64,000 nt of DNA from Gimesia maris (GTDB lineage Bacteria; Planctomycetota; Planctomycetia; Planctomycetales; Planctomycetaceae). The notes under the pieces are model-generated. The model was not told where the DNA came from. It did no database searches and saw only the letters and a list, made by a program, of their open reading frames with translations. A program made the translations under genes and the position numbers. Below are positions 54,153 through 63,180 of the stretch, in pieces. The stretch lies in assembly GCF_008298035.1 (NCBI RefSeq), contig NZ_CP042910.1:1942001-2006000 (forward strand), given 5' to 3'. Every line of letters begins with the position of its first letter. The first letter of the stretch is position 1.

Positions 54153-54400
54153 TACCACGAAAAGTACGAAAAGACACGAAAAATATTATTGGCGAGTGTG
54201 CGGTAGAGAAGGTGGGTGGTATCGGATGTAATCCGATATTGCCGCAGGCAACAGGAGGTTGCGGGACAGACGTTGAAGTATGTCGGTGTGCCTCATGCTC
54301 TTTTTTTCGAACAGGTGGGTTTCTCTGTTGTGAATTGATCTAGTGAGCTGCAACCTCCTGCTCGCTGCGCTCGGCCCGAATGTGCATTCGGGCTTACCCC
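54153..54400. repeat. Dispersed palindromic repeat, copy I
   Basis: Starts TACCACGAAAAGTACGAAAA, with ATCGGATGTAATCCGATATT and TTGCCGCAGGCAACAGGAGG, and ends GAATGTGCATTCGGGCTTAC. It is nearly identical to copy H in its central part. The rest of the gap to 54467 contains CACTGTTGACAAGCCAACTG and no gene. Confidence 0.8.
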
Positions 54401-54467
54401 TGCTGGGGGGATATCAATTTCACTGTTGACAAGCCAACTGTACCCCACCCTGTGATGAAGGTTTTCC

Positions 54468-56006
54468 TTACAGGTCGAATTTGATGCCCTGGGCTAAGGG
54501 GAGTTCGGTCGAGTAGTTAATCGTGTTGGTGGCGCGGCGCATGTAGGCTTTCCAGGCGTCGGAGCCGGATTCGCGGCCGCCGCCGGTTTCTTTTTCACCA
54601 CCAAAGGCACCGCCGATCTCGGCGCCGCTGGGGCCGACGTTGACATTGGCGATGCCGCAGTCAGAGCCAACAGGAGAGAGGAACAGTTCGGCCTGGCGGA
54701 TGTCATTCGTCATGATAGCCGAGGAAAGTCCCTGTGGGACCGCATTATGCATCTGGATCGCTGTCTCAAGATGCTCATAGCGCATCACGTACAGAATGGG
54801 GGCGAAGGTTTCCTGCATGACGATTTCCGTTTGCCCCGGCATTTCGACAATGGCAGGATGGACATAAGAACCGCCTGCGGGGATGTCGGACAGAAGCGGG
54901 TTTCCGAAGTGGACGGTGCCTCCCTGTTCTTCGGCCGTGCGGAGCGCCTGCTGCATGGTTTCGAGTGCGCTTTGATCGACGAGCGGGCCGACCAGTGTGC
55001 CTTCATCCAGGGGATTGCCGATGGGTAATTTCTCGTAAGCTTTCTTGAGCGATGCGAGGAGTTTGTCGGCGATACTTTCATGGACGATTAAACGACGGAG
55101 TGATGTGCAGCGCTGTCCGCAGGTACCGACGGCTGAGAACAGGGCAGAGCGAACCGTCATTTCCAGGTCGGCGGATTCAGTGACAATCATGGCGTTGTTG
55201 CCACCCAGTTCCAGCAGACTGCGTCCCAGCCGACGGGCGACTGTTTCTGCCACGGCGCGACCCATGGGGATCGAGCCGGTGGCAGAGATGAGGGGGAGGT
55301 CCGGATGTGCGGCGAGCGTTTGGCCGACCTCTGCGCCGCCGATCAGCAGACTGGAGATGCCATCAGGTGTTTCGGGAAAATTATGGGCAACCTGATTAAC
55401 GATCTGCTGACAGGCGATGGCGCAGAGCGGTGTTTTTTCAGAAGGTTTCCAGACGACGGTATCGCCGCAGACGAATGCCAGCATCGCGTTCCAGGCCCAG
55501 ACGGCGACGGGGAAATTGAACGCGCTGATGACGCCCACGGGACCCAGAGGCTGCCACTGTTCCATCAGGCGGTGTCCCGGTCGTTCGCTGGCGATGGTTT
55601 TGCCGTAGAGCTGACGTGAGAGACCGACGGCGAAGTCGCAGATATCAATCATTTCCTGCACTTCGCCGAGCGCTTCCTGGGTGATCTTACCCGCTTCCCA
55701 GCTGACGATGGCAGCGAGATCGGCTTTGTGTTTGCGGAGCGCTTCTCCCAGCAAGCGAACAAATTCACCCCGTCTGGGCGCGGGGACCTCGCGCCATTGG
55801 TGAAAGGCGTTTTTGCTGGTTTCGATGACCAGATCGACATCGCTACGGGTGGCCTGTCGCAGGCTGACAAGTGTCGAACCGTCGATCGGAGAGACGACTG
55901 TCAACGGTTCTCCACTGCCGGCCTGCCAGGTATTGCTGACGGCGACTGCTGCCGGATGATCAGCAAAGCCGATACGTTTAAGTACTTCGTGAATGGGATG
56001 CGTCAT
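54468..56006 (-). CDS. Aldehyde dehydrogenase (ALDH7, aminoadipate-semialdehyde type)
   Basis: A 512-residue NAD(P)-dependent aldehyde dehydrogenase closest in pattern to ALDH7 / alpha-aminoadipic-semialdehyde dehydrogenase. The nucleotide-binding VISAFNFPVAVWAWNAML lies near residue 158, the general-base glutamate in LLELGGNNAMIV near 266 and the catalytic cysteine in GTCGQRCTSLRRL near 299. The C-terminal GPSGAEIGGAFGGEKETGGG matches ALDH7. The GNNAMIV and CTSLRRL variants are typical of that group. It lies 7 bp downstream of the saccharopine-dehydrogenase-like gene, so semialdehyde-to-aminoadipate oxidation in lysine breakdown is well supported by context. Confidence 0.9.
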   Translation of the reverse strand: MTHPIHEVLKRIGFADHPAAVAVSNTWQAGSGEPLTVVSPIDGSTLVSLRQATRSDVDLVIETSKNAFHQWREVPAPRRGEFVRLLGEALRKHKADLAAIVSWEAGKITQEALGEVQEMIDICDFAVGLSRQLYGKTIASERPGHRLMEQWQPLGPVGVISAFNFPVAVWAWNAMLAFVCGDTVVWKPSEKTPLCAIACQQIVNQVAHNFPETPDGISSLLIGGAEVGQTLAAHPDLPLISATGSIPMGRAVAETVARRLGRSLLELGGNNAMIVTESADLEMTVRSALFSAVGTCGQRCTSLRRLIVHESIADKLLASLKKAYEKLPIGNPLDEGTLVGPLVDQSALETMQQALRTAEEQGGTVHFGNPLLSDIPAGGSYVHPAIVEMPGQTEIVMQETFAPILYVMRYEHLETAIQMHNAVPQGLSSAIMTNDIRQAELFLSPVGSDCGIANVNVGPSGAEIGGAFGGEKETGGGRESGSDAWKAYMRRATNTINYSTELPLAQGIKFDL

Positions 56007-56013
56007 GATGTCC

Positions 56014-57138
56014 TTACCCGCCTGAATTCAATGTTTCGAGTCCAAAGGTTTCTGATTCATAGAACTGGCCGAACCGGTTGTTGATAAACTTATCGAAGGG
56101 AATTTCTTCCTGTTTGATCAAGCCGGTTCCTTTCAACTGCTGTTGCTGGACGAGATCCACGACGGCGCAGATGCCTGCTCCCGTGGTGAGTTGAATGGCA
56201 CTCCAGATCTCGCCATTGATTTCTTTCGCGTACAGCTTTCGGAGGTCGCTTTTTTCGACGAACTGTCCGTTGCGGGTCCCCCGCACGGTGCAGAAGACAA
56301 CCACCACATCCTGGAAAGTGACAGGAATCGCATGTTCCATCACATCCTTAAGCAGGGCGCGACGTTCTGTGAGCCTCAGATCCTGCAGCAGAAACTTCAT
56401 CAGCATGTGATGCCCGGGATAGCGGATGGTTTTGTAATTGAGTTCACGAACCTGTCCGTGCATTGTTTCACAAAGTGTGCCCAGTCCGCCGGACGTATTG
56501 AAGGCTTCGTAGACATTACCGTCGAGTGTGAACTGTTCGAGTCCCTCCAGGGGGAGGTGATTTTTGACATGATGCGAATGGATCACTTCGCAGGGGTTAC
56601 AGTATTCGTTGATCAATCCATCGGTTGACCAGGTCAGGTTATAGGCGAGGGCATTCGTCGGATGCTGGGGCAAGGCACCGACGCGCATTCGCACGGTGTC
56701 GATTTCTTCGAACCACTCCATAACGTGTTTTGTGACGATGGTGACAAAACCCGGAGCCAGTCCTGATTGAGGCAGAAAGACCTGACCGGCGGCAGCGCCT
56801 TCTGCAATTTCCTTGACAGCGGCGGTGGTCTGGCGGTCTTCGGTCAGATCAAAATAGTTGATACCCGCTTCAAGCGCGGCGCGGGCGACTCCGGGGTTTT
56901 CACGAAAGCTAAGCGCGGAAATGACGGCGGTACAACCCTGCATCAACTGCAGAAGTTCGGCATGGGAATCGGCGTTGAGCGTACGCGTTTCCACATCGGG
57001 CAGGCGTTTCTGGATGCGCTCTAATGCTGCGGGAAACTGATCTGCGATGCGCAGCTGGTAATCGCCGCTGGCATGCAGCAGTGATGCGATCATGCGGCCG
57101 ATTTTACCTGCGCCGATTAAAAGAATAGTCTGTGACAT
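56014..57138 (-). CDS. Saccharopine-dehydrogenase-like protein
   Basis: A 374-residue protein from ATG 57138, chosen because AGGAGG lies 7 bp upstream; the frame continues to 57333 but overlaps the divergent gene. The N-terminal Rossmann motif is ILLIGAGKIGRMIASLL (residues 5-21), then AVISALSFRENPGVARAALE and INYFDLTEDRQTTAAV (about 100). The saccharopine-dehydrogenase C-terminal-like domain follows (LAPGFVTIVTKHVME, RMRVGALPQHPTNALAYNLT and NEYCNPCEVIHSHHVKNHLP). It is first in a two-gene operon with the ALDH7 gene. Function as the saccharopine-cleaving step of lysine catabolism is likely. Confidence 0.88.
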   Translation of the reverse strand: MSQTILLIGAGKIGRMIASLLHASGDYQLRIADQFPAALERIQKRLPDVETRTLNADSHAELLQLMQGCTAVISALSFRENPGVARAALEAGINYFDLTEDRQTTAAVKEIAEGAAAGQVFLPQSGLAPGFVTIVTKHVMEWFEEIDTVRMRVGALPQHPTNALAYNLTWSTDGLINEYCNPCEVIHSHHVKNHLPLEGLEQFTLDGNVYEAFNTSGGLGTLCETMHGQVRELNYKTIRYPGHHMLMKFLLQDLRLTERRALLKDVMEHAIPVTFQDVVVVFCTVRGTRNGQFVEKSDLRKLYAKEINGEIWSAIQLTTGAGICAVVDLVQQQQLKGTGLIKQEEIPFDKFINNRFGQFYESETFGLETLNSGG

Positions 57139-57325
57139 GCCGGGTCCTCCTGCCAGTGATTCAAGATGTGATATGATCGTTGAGAGACCTACTGTGATTA
57201 TATACGCTGAAAATAACTTTTCTGATTGACTTTCTGTTTTCCCTGCATTTTGCGTACTAAGAAGAGAATGGTGACTTGACTCTTCAGTCTGGCATGAGAG
57301 AATGGGAATGTAAAGGGGATAAGTT

Positions 57326-58690
57326 ATGTCCAATGAATCACTTACGGCGTATGACTGGAAACGATATCCGGAAACGGCAGCGTTTATCTACGAGCGGATA
57401 TCCGGCTTCTGCAAACATTCTGCGTTGATTCAGGACTTCGCGGACCAGCTGCAGTTTAAAACGGGAACCCGGTTATCTGACTGGGTGGATCATCTGGAAC
57501 TGAACTGGTCGGAAACGCTAGAAAATCAATTGGTAAAACTGGGGTATGTTCCCGTTGATGGAGCGGACTCTCACCTGCATCAGCATCCTGATGGGATGTT
57601 TCCCGCGATTCAGGCCAGTGATTCCAAAGTTGAGCGTCTGTTTGTCCGCGTAGAATCGGTGGCGGACTTTTTAACCATACATCAATGTGATCTGGAACGA
57701 CCCATCACTGGTGAAACTGGTTCTGCAGTCCGTCAGCGGATTGTGATCTCTGACAACGGTCTGGAACTGCATGTGATTGAACGTCATGGTGCGCCAATCT
57801 GTGCCGTAGAGGTAATGGATGCAGATGTGTCACTGTTGCTGAAACACGCTGAAGCGTTTCAATTACGAAAGCGTGATTATGACGATGAGATCGCCGGCTT
57901 CACCGCAGCAGAATCCCTGATACGAGCAGCCATTGATGACCTGGGGATCGATCGAACCTGCGATCTGTTTTTTGCTGCCGAGCGGGCTTACTGGCAGCAG
58001 CGCAATGGAGTCGCCCGGATTCAGAAAGCACGCCAGGACACCCTGGGCATGGGGTGGGCGAATCACGATCACCATACTTATCGTTCCAGTCGCAAACATT
58101 TCTGGCGATTGATTTCTGTGCTGGAGCTGCTGGGCTTTCAATTGCGGGAGCGTTTCTATGCTGGGAAAGAAGCAGGTTGGGGAGCGCAGGTGCTGGAACA
58201 GCCGGCAGCAGGAGTCGTGATCTTTGCCGATGTGGATCTGTCGCCCGAAGAAGTCTCGCAGGATTTCGCGCATGAGCCACTGCCCGAACTGAAGCAACTG
58301 GGAACTGTCGGGCTCTGGTGCCGTCTACATGGAGAAGCGTTTCTGCAGGCGGGCATGCATCACCTGGAATGCCAGTTCGACTTTGACGCTGCACGCGAAC
58401 AACTGGCAGACGAAAATGCAGTCAAAACGATGAAACCCTTTACGGATCTGCCCCATCTCAAGCAGGCGTTTACGGCGGGTGAAATCTGGCCTGTAAAGGA
58501 ATCGCGGATTCAGTCATTGCTGGATGAAGGTTTGATCAATGAAGAGGCGGCAGACCGCTTTCGGCTGCAGGGAGCCATCGGTTCGCATCTGGAAATTCTG
58601 CAGCGCGAAGAGGGATTCAAAGGCTTCAATCAGACTGGTATCAATGAGATCATTCTGGAAACCAATCCGCTGACACAACAGGAAAAATAG
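57326..58690 (+). CDS. VOC-like protein, possible 2-oxoadipate dioxygenase (DUF1338-like)
   Basis: A 454-residue cytoplasmic protein; ATG 57326 has AAAGGGGA upstream. The central part resembles a vicinal-oxygen-chelate fold: WANHDHHTYRSSRKHFWRLI (about 250), ELLGFQLRERFYAGKEAGWG and GVVIFADVDLSPEE (about 292). Candidate metal ligands are the histidines in NHDHH and later acidic residues. DUF1338 proteins convert 2-oxoadipate to 2-hydroxyglutarate in lysine catabolism, and this gene is divergent from the saccharopine genes, so that role is attractive. The family match is by impression only. It could equally be an unrelated planctomycete-specific protein. Confidence 0.5.
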   Translation: MSNESLTAYDWKRYPETAAFIYERISGFCKHSALIQDFADQLQFKTGTRLSDWVDHLELNWSETLENQLVKLGYVPVDGADSHLHQHPDGMFPAIQASDSKVERLFVRVESVADFLTIHQCDLERPITGETGSAVRQRIVISDNGLELHVIERHGAPICAVEVMDADVSLLLKHAEAFQLRKRDYDDEIAGFTAAESLIRAAIDDLGIDRTCDLFFAAERAYWQQRNGVARIQKARQDTLGMGWANHDHHTYRSSRKHFWRLISVLELLGFQLRERFYAGKEAGWGAQVLEQPAAGVVIFADVDLSPEEVSQDFAHEPLPELKQLGTVGLWCRLHGEAFLQAGMHHLECQFDFDAAREQLADENAVKTMKPFTDLPHLKQAFTAGEIWPVKESRIQSLLDEGLINEEAADRFRLQGAIGSHLEILQREEGFKGFNQTGINEIILETNPLTQQEK

Positions 58691-58710
58691 TCCCATAGCG
58701 TATTCTGGTT

Positions 58711-60552
58711 CTATCGGCTCTGTTCCAGAATGCGTTCCATGTGTGGCAGCGGGCCTTGTGGATTCGTAGACTCGGCCCAGCCCAGTCCCCCCTGATGCTG
58801 TTTGAGATCCCAGTCGTTTTCTGCACAATAATCTTTGAGTTCCTGCTCTGTCGGAAAACTCGCGATCAGAACGGGCGCTCGTCGGTCGACGAGCAGCACG
58901 GTTGGCAACGCGGCAAACTGCATGCGGTATAGCGTCGCCGGTTCGAATTGATCTGTGATGAAGGTCGCCTGGGGAACGTGGGGGAAGTTCAATTCTTTCA
59001 GCTGGCTTTCTTCCACCAGCGATTCATTCGGAAAATCCCAGGGAAAGACGTTGTTCTGAAGTTGATAAAAACAGAACAGGGGACCGAGTAAAGACAGGCT
59101 TAAGAGTAATCCCAGTCGCAGGGATTGTGTGCGCGGGAGTGCTTCTCCTGCCGTTGGCGAAATGCGATACAGGGCAAACCCCAGCAGACAGAGTGCCGCC
59201 GGTGCGATGTGCAGCAGCAGACGATTCATGGAAGTAGAAACGTGCCAGTAGGGATTATAGGGAGTCAGCAGATAAACCGCATAATATCCGCCCAGCTGGA
59301 AACCCAGCGCGATCAACAGTCGTGGCAGTCGATGCTGGCGACGGGATAAATTGATCAGAAACAATAGAACGATAGACCAGAGCAGGATCGCTTCGGTTTT
59401 CCAGGCGAACAGCACATTCCAGAACTGGCTCCAGATGATCTGATGCCATTCAGGCGATTCGACCTGATCGAGGCGCACCAGCAGTCCATAGGGATTCATA
59501 AAGACATCGGGCTGGATGACCTGACTGATTTCAAAGGCCCGCGCTGGTTCCATTAAATCGTTAGGGGGAGCGAGACTGGCTTTGAACCAGATCAGAAACA
59601 CGAGCGGAATTGCAGCCCCTTTGATCAGGTCGGGCAGCATGGAGATTTTCTTTTTCTCGGCTGATTCCTGTTCGGGGGTTTCCAGAAACGAATGGCTGAG
59701 TCTGAGCAGGATCAGGCAACTGAAGCAGGCGAGTATCCAGAGTTGTCCCTCATTTTTGACGAGTGCCGACCAGACGACCATGAAACCAAACAGCGACCAG
59801 GCCAGTCGCTGCTGTGAAAGCATGGCATAATAATACCAGGCAAGCGATGTGAGAATTGCATAGGCCAGCATGAAGTCGAGCGATTTGACGGCGTGCAGGT
59901 AGATCAGAAACGGCGTACTCAAAATAACGGCAATTGTGAAAGCAGGCCATAAAGAAGTTTTACGTTCCAGAGCATTCCACCAGCCGGCAAGAATGAGAAC
60001 GAAGCCGCTGAAACAGGGAATAGTGAGGGCAGCGACCGCCAGAGAGGAACCGCTGCCATCCAGGCTCCAGAGCGGAACCAGCGCCCAGGAAAAGAGAGGC
60101 GGATAATCGGGGTGGAGCAAAGCGAGATCGCTGCTGAAACCCTGCGCCCACATCGCACCTCCATCGACGAGAAAGCGGGCCCGCATGATCCAGGTAAACA
60201 TCGGGTCCCAACTCCCCCAGGGAACGTGCGTGTGAACCAGCACGGCAACGCCGCATTCGGCAATGATAGTCAGCAGGAGAATCCAGAGTACCGGAGTGGG
60301 AAGTGTCACTGATGAATTATCCAGCGGCTGTAAACGGAAGAGAGAAAAGATCATGGCCGCAAACAGCAGGAGCAGGGGGATCAGTGCTGGCAACCCGCTG
60401 AGAGTCTGAAATAACCCACAAAATCCGAGCAGCGAAACCCAGGCAATGGGCAGACTGCCCCAGGCAAAGAGGCGCGCGGTTGCTGGAACGCGACGGAAGA
60501 CGATCAGCCCCGTAATACTGTAAAACAGGAGTGTGACAATCAGTGAAATCAT
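58711..60552 (-). CDS. Polytopic membrane protein, GT39-like glycosyltransferase
   Basis: A 613-residue integral membrane protein with roughly 11-13 hydrophobic helices (for example LLFAAMIFSLFRLQPLDN near 82, SVTLPTPVLWILLLTIIAEC near 100 and AIPLVFLIWFKASLAPP near 313). An acidic periplasmic loop after the first helices (VPWGSWDPMFTWIMRARFLV, about 128, and LHPDYPPLFSWALVPLWSLD) resembles lipid-linked-sugar glycosyltransferases of the GT39/ArnT type. The C-terminal soluble domain (about 515-613) is small. It is tail to tail with the VOC-like gene (20 bp). Transfer of sugar to a lipid or protein at the membrane is inferred. Confidence 0.7.
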   Translation of the reverse strand: MISLIVTLLFYSITGLIVFRRVPATARLFAWGSLPIAWVSLLGFCGLFQTLSGLPALIPLLLLFAAMIFSLFRLQPLDNSSVTLPTPVLWILLLTIIAECGVAVLVHTHVPWGSWDPMFTWIMRARFLVDGGAMWAQGFSSDLALLHPDYPPLFSWALVPLWSLDGSGSSLAVAALTIPCFSGFVLILAGWWNALERKTSLWPAFTIAVILSTPFLIYLHAVKSLDFMLAYAILTSLAWYYYAMLSQQRLAWSLFGFMVVWSALVKNEGQLWILACFSCLILLRLSHSFLETPEQESAEKKKISMLPDLIKGAAIPLVFLIWFKASLAPPNDLMEPARAFEISQVIQPDVFMNPYGLLVRLDQVESPEWHQIIWSQFWNVLFAWKTEAILLWSIVLLFLINLSRRQHRLPRLLIALGFQLGGYYAVYLLTPYNPYWHVSTSMNRLLLHIAPAALCLLGFALYRISPTAGEALPRTQSLRLGLLLSLSLLGPLFCFYQLQNNVFPWDFPNESLVEESQLKELNFPHVPQATFITDQFEPATLYRMQFAALPTVLLVDRRAPVLIASFPTEQELKDYCAENDWDLKQHQGGLGWAESTNPQGPLPHMERILEQSR

Positions 60553-60613
60553 TCCATTCAGTGTAACGCGGGCTGCGATGATTGCAAAACGAAACGGACT
60601 CTTTGTTTTTTGC

Positions 60614-60920
60614 TACCACGAAAGGCACGAAACGACACGAACATTTGCTGGTGGGTGTGTGGTAGAGAAGTTGGGTGGTATCGGAGTAATCCGATATTGC
60701 TGGAAGCAACAGGAGGTTGTGGGGTAGATGTTGTAGAGTGTGGGTGTGCCTCAAGCTCTTTTTATCGAACAGGTGGGTTTCTCTGTTGTAAATTGATCTC
60801 GTGAGCTGCAACCTCCTGCTCGCTACGCTCGGCCCGAATTTTATTCGGGCCTACCCTCGGGACTGAATGCGTCCCCCATATGGGGATGATTTCAATTTCA
60901 CTGTTGGCGAGCCAACAGTG
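60614..60920. repeat. Dispersed palindromic repeat, copy J, with hairpin
   Basis: Starts TACCACGAAAGGCACGAAAC, contains ATCGGAGTAATCCGATATTG and GCTGGAAGCAACAGGAGG, and ends CGGCCCGAATTTTATTCGGG. A further perfect 9-bp hairpin (CACTGTTGG at 60899-60907, CCAACAGTG at 60912-60920) follows. It fills the 395-bp gap before the Gfo/Idh/MocA gene end. No gene is seen. Confidence 0.8.
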
Positions 60921-60947
60921 CCACCCGACCGGACAATTCTGTCGCAC

Positions 60948-62258
60948 TTAAACTTCGGGTAATACCCAGGGTTTGCGCCATTCTTCTCGGCCGCGGAGCT
61001 GGTTGGCGGCGTCGTCGTTTTCGAAGGTTTCGGTTTTCGGATCGAGAACCAGTGTGCGACCCACGCGGGCGGCGATGTTGCCGGCGTGACAGAGCACCGA
61101 AGCCGGGTGGCCGACTGTCTCCAGATCGCAGGCTGGTTTGCTCCGGGTCTTGATGCAGTCGAGGAAGTTGGCCACATGCGGTGTCGCGTCGCTATCCCCT
61201 TTGACTTCCTTGATCAGTTTGCCGCGTTCTCCGTAAACGCGCCAGCGGCTGTTGCCGATGGTCATGTGAGCTTTGTCACCGTAGATGACAGCGCCTTCGG
61301 ATTCACCGTGATAATGATAGGGGGCCCAGATCCGCATTTCGTAGGTCAGGATCTTGGGGGTTTTGCTCTGGTATTCGTAGGTGACCTGCAGGGTATCCGG
61401 CCATTCCTGCATGTCGTCGAAGTACCATTTGCCGCCGGTCGCGGAGATTTTGGAAGGGAGTGAAATCGCCGCGTCTCCCTGTGCTGCGCAGGCGGCGTTG
61501 AGTGCGGCGAAGGCCATGTCGAGACGGTGTACGCCGTCGTTTCCCAGATCACCGGTGCCATAATCGTGGAACCAGCGCCAGCGTCCATGGAAGCGGTTTT
61601 TATTGAAGGGACGTTTTTTCGCCGAGCCGAGCCACATGTCGTAATCGACGGTTTCGGGAGGCGTGCCATCCGGCGGGTTGCCGATATTTCCCTGCTTCGT
61701 ACTTTCCCAGGCTTTCGCGACCAGGCAGCGACCCAGGGCACCGCTGCGAATGTAGTCAAGTGCTGATTTGAGGCGTTCGGTGGAACGGTGCTGCGAACCC
61801 AGCTGCACGATGCGGTTGTGTTTTTTCATGGCGGCGACCATCCGCTGGCCTTCGACGATGTTGTGCCCGTCCGGTTTTTCGACATAGACATCTTTGCCGG
61901 CCTGACAGGCGAGGATTGTGGGAATCGCGTGCCAGTGATCGGGAGTGCCAACCACGATGGCGTCGAGACTGTTGTCGTCGAGCAGGTGGCGGAAATCCTG
62001 CGTGACGGAGGGCTGTTTTCCCTGCAGTTTCGTGACGGTCTCCACGGTGTTGCCCAGCCGGGCGGAATCGATCTCGGCGATGGTGACAATTTCGGCCTGG
62101 GGATTTTCAGCGAAATGACGGTTGAGGGCCGAGGCGCGACCGCCGGCACCAATCATGCCGACACGAATGCGTTCGCTGGCAGCGGCTTTGGCAACCTGTT
62201 CCAGAGAGAGTGAGGCCAGCCCGGCGGCTGAACCCTGTAGAAACGTCCTGCGATCCAT
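60948..62258 (-). CDS. Exported Gfo/Idh/MocA-family oxidoreductase
   Basis: A 436-residue NAD(P)-dependent oxidoreductase from ATG 62258, with AGGAG about 11 bases upstream; the frame is open to 62525 but the extra part lacks family features. A twin-arginine leader (MDRRTFLQGSAAGLASLSLE) precedes the Rossmann motif IRVGMIGAGGRASALNRHF (about 33). The catalytic-type lysine is in DVYVEKPDGHNIVEGQR (about 131) and the C-terminal substrate domain starts near WHAIPTILACQAGKD. Exported Gfo/Idh/MocA proteins are a planctomycete hallmark. The sugar substrate is unknown. Confidence 0.9.
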   Translation of the reverse strand: MDRRTFLQGSAAGLASLSLEQVAKAAASERIRVGMIGAGGRASALNRHFAENPQAEIVTIAEIDSARLGNTVETVTKLQGKQPSVTQDFRHLLDDNSLDAIVVGTPDHWHAIPTILACQAGKDVYVEKPDGHNIVEGQRMVAAMKKHNRIVQLGSQHRSTERLKSALDYIRSGALGRCLVAKAWESTKQGNIGNPPDGTPPETVDYDMWLGSAKKRPFNKNRFHGRWRWFHDYGTGDLGNDGVHRLDMAFAALNAACAAQGDAAISLPSKISATGGKWYFDDMQEWPDTLQVTYEYQSKTPKILTYEMRIWAPYHYHGESEGAVIYGDKAHMTIGNSRWRVYGERGKLIKEVKGDSDATPHVANFLDCIKTRSKPACDLETVGHPASVLCHAGNIAARVGRTLVLDPKTETFENDDAANQLRGREEWRKPWVLPEV

Positions 62259-62371
62259 AGTAGGTGTGCTCCTGACTGGTGGTAGATGGTGGAGGAAACA
62301 GATAGACGAACTTTGATTATAGGGGACAGGGAACGCGGGGCAAAAGAAAACTGGGAGATGGTTTCGATTAT

Positions 62372-62406
62372 TTTTGCTACCACGAAAAACACGAAAATAT
62401 ATGAGA
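62372..62406. repeat. Short isolated TACCACGAAA repeat
   Basis: GCTACCACGAAAAACACGAAA stands alone in the upstream region of the Gfo/Idh/MocA gene. It is the same motif that starts most copies of the dispersed repeat, without the palindromic body. Confidence 0.6.
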
Positions 62407-62525
62407 GAGGTATTTCCAGGGGGAGAATTTACTAAACTACAGATGCTGTTTCTTTGTTTGTTGTCTCTATCGTAAGATGAATGGCGGGAATACATTTTTA
62501 TTTCATTCAGGCTGACAGGTTTCAA

Positions 62526-62822
62526 ATGACAATTCCGCGAATCTATGCTGACTTTAATAAACTGGACCGGGATCGAAATGCGATCCTGCTTTGTGCTGGG
62601 ACATGGAAGGATCTGGAAGAACAGGGAGTGCAGTTTTCGCGCGGGATGAAAGTCATATTAAGCCAGCCAGATGACATCGATGAAACTGGCCAACCGGATT
62701 TTCTGGAAACGCCTGCGGTGATCGACTATGACGAGGAGCACCAGTACTGGGTCGGACGCTTTGACTGGAATGAACTTGAATATCGATCCGTGAAAGAAAA
62801 GAGAGGGGCGGATGCTACCTGA
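62526..62822 (+). CDS. Small conserved-looking hypothetical protein
   Basis: A 98-residue soluble protein from ATG 62526 (the frame is open from 62481, but the longer N-terminus is implausible). The sequence is compact and acidic: RIYADFNKLDRDRNAILLCA, TWKDLEEQGVQFSRGMKVIL and EEHQYWVGRFDWNELEYRS. Codon use is normal for this genome and it is transcribed away from the divergent Gfo/Idh/MocA gene. No family was recognised. It may be one of the small planctomycete proteins of unknown function. Confidence 0.65.
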   Translation: MTIPRIYADFNKLDRDRNAILLCAGTWKDLEEQGVQFSRGMKVILSQPDDIDETGQPDFLETPAVIDYDEEHQYWVGRFDWNELEYRSVKEKRGADAT

Positions 62823-62908
62823 GCGAACGCTGTAAACGTTCGGGAGTTCAGTTGGCGATGAAGTGAAAAAACTGACTGAGTTGACTGATTGCTTGGGTGA
62901 AAAGTTGC

Positions 62909-63180
62909 TACCACGAAATGACAAGAAATTACTGTGTTGGTAAGCCTGGAGAAGAAGTGGGTGGTACCGGATGTAATCCGGTATTGCCAGAGGCAACAGG
63001 AGGTTGCAGGGCAGACGATGTGAATCGTATGTGTTCCTCAAGATAAATTATTTCAGTTGGTGGCTATGTTATGAATTGATCTTGTGAGCTGAGACCTCCT
63101 GCTCGCTGCGCTCGGCCCGAATTGCATTCGGGCCTACCCGAAGATTTTTCGTGTTCTTTCGTGTTTTTCGTGGTAGCAAA
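62909..63180. repeat. Dispersed repeat, copy K, with inverted ends
   Basis: The most complete copy. It starts TACCACGAAATGACAAGAAA and contains ACCGGATGTAATCCGGTATT, TTGCCAGAGGCAACAGGAGG, GCTCGCTGCGCTCGGCCCGA and ATTGCATTCGGGCC. It ends with TTTCGTGTTTTTCGTGGTAG (63158-63177), the reverse complement of the start motif. Inverted ends around a non-coding body are MITE-like. The gap to 63535 is otherwise empty of genes apart from the promoter region of the next one. Confidence 0.8.

Noticed and set aside
57139-57333. Longer N-terminus for the saccharopine-dehydrogenase-like protein
   Set aside because: It has no family similarity, overlaps the divergent gene start, and the ATG at 57138 has a perfect AGGAGG site.
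60899-60920. Hairpin after the Gfo/Idh/MocA stop as a terminator
   Set aside because: No T run follows on the minus strand, and similar hairpins occur at the ends of other repeat copies, so it is treated as part of the repeat.
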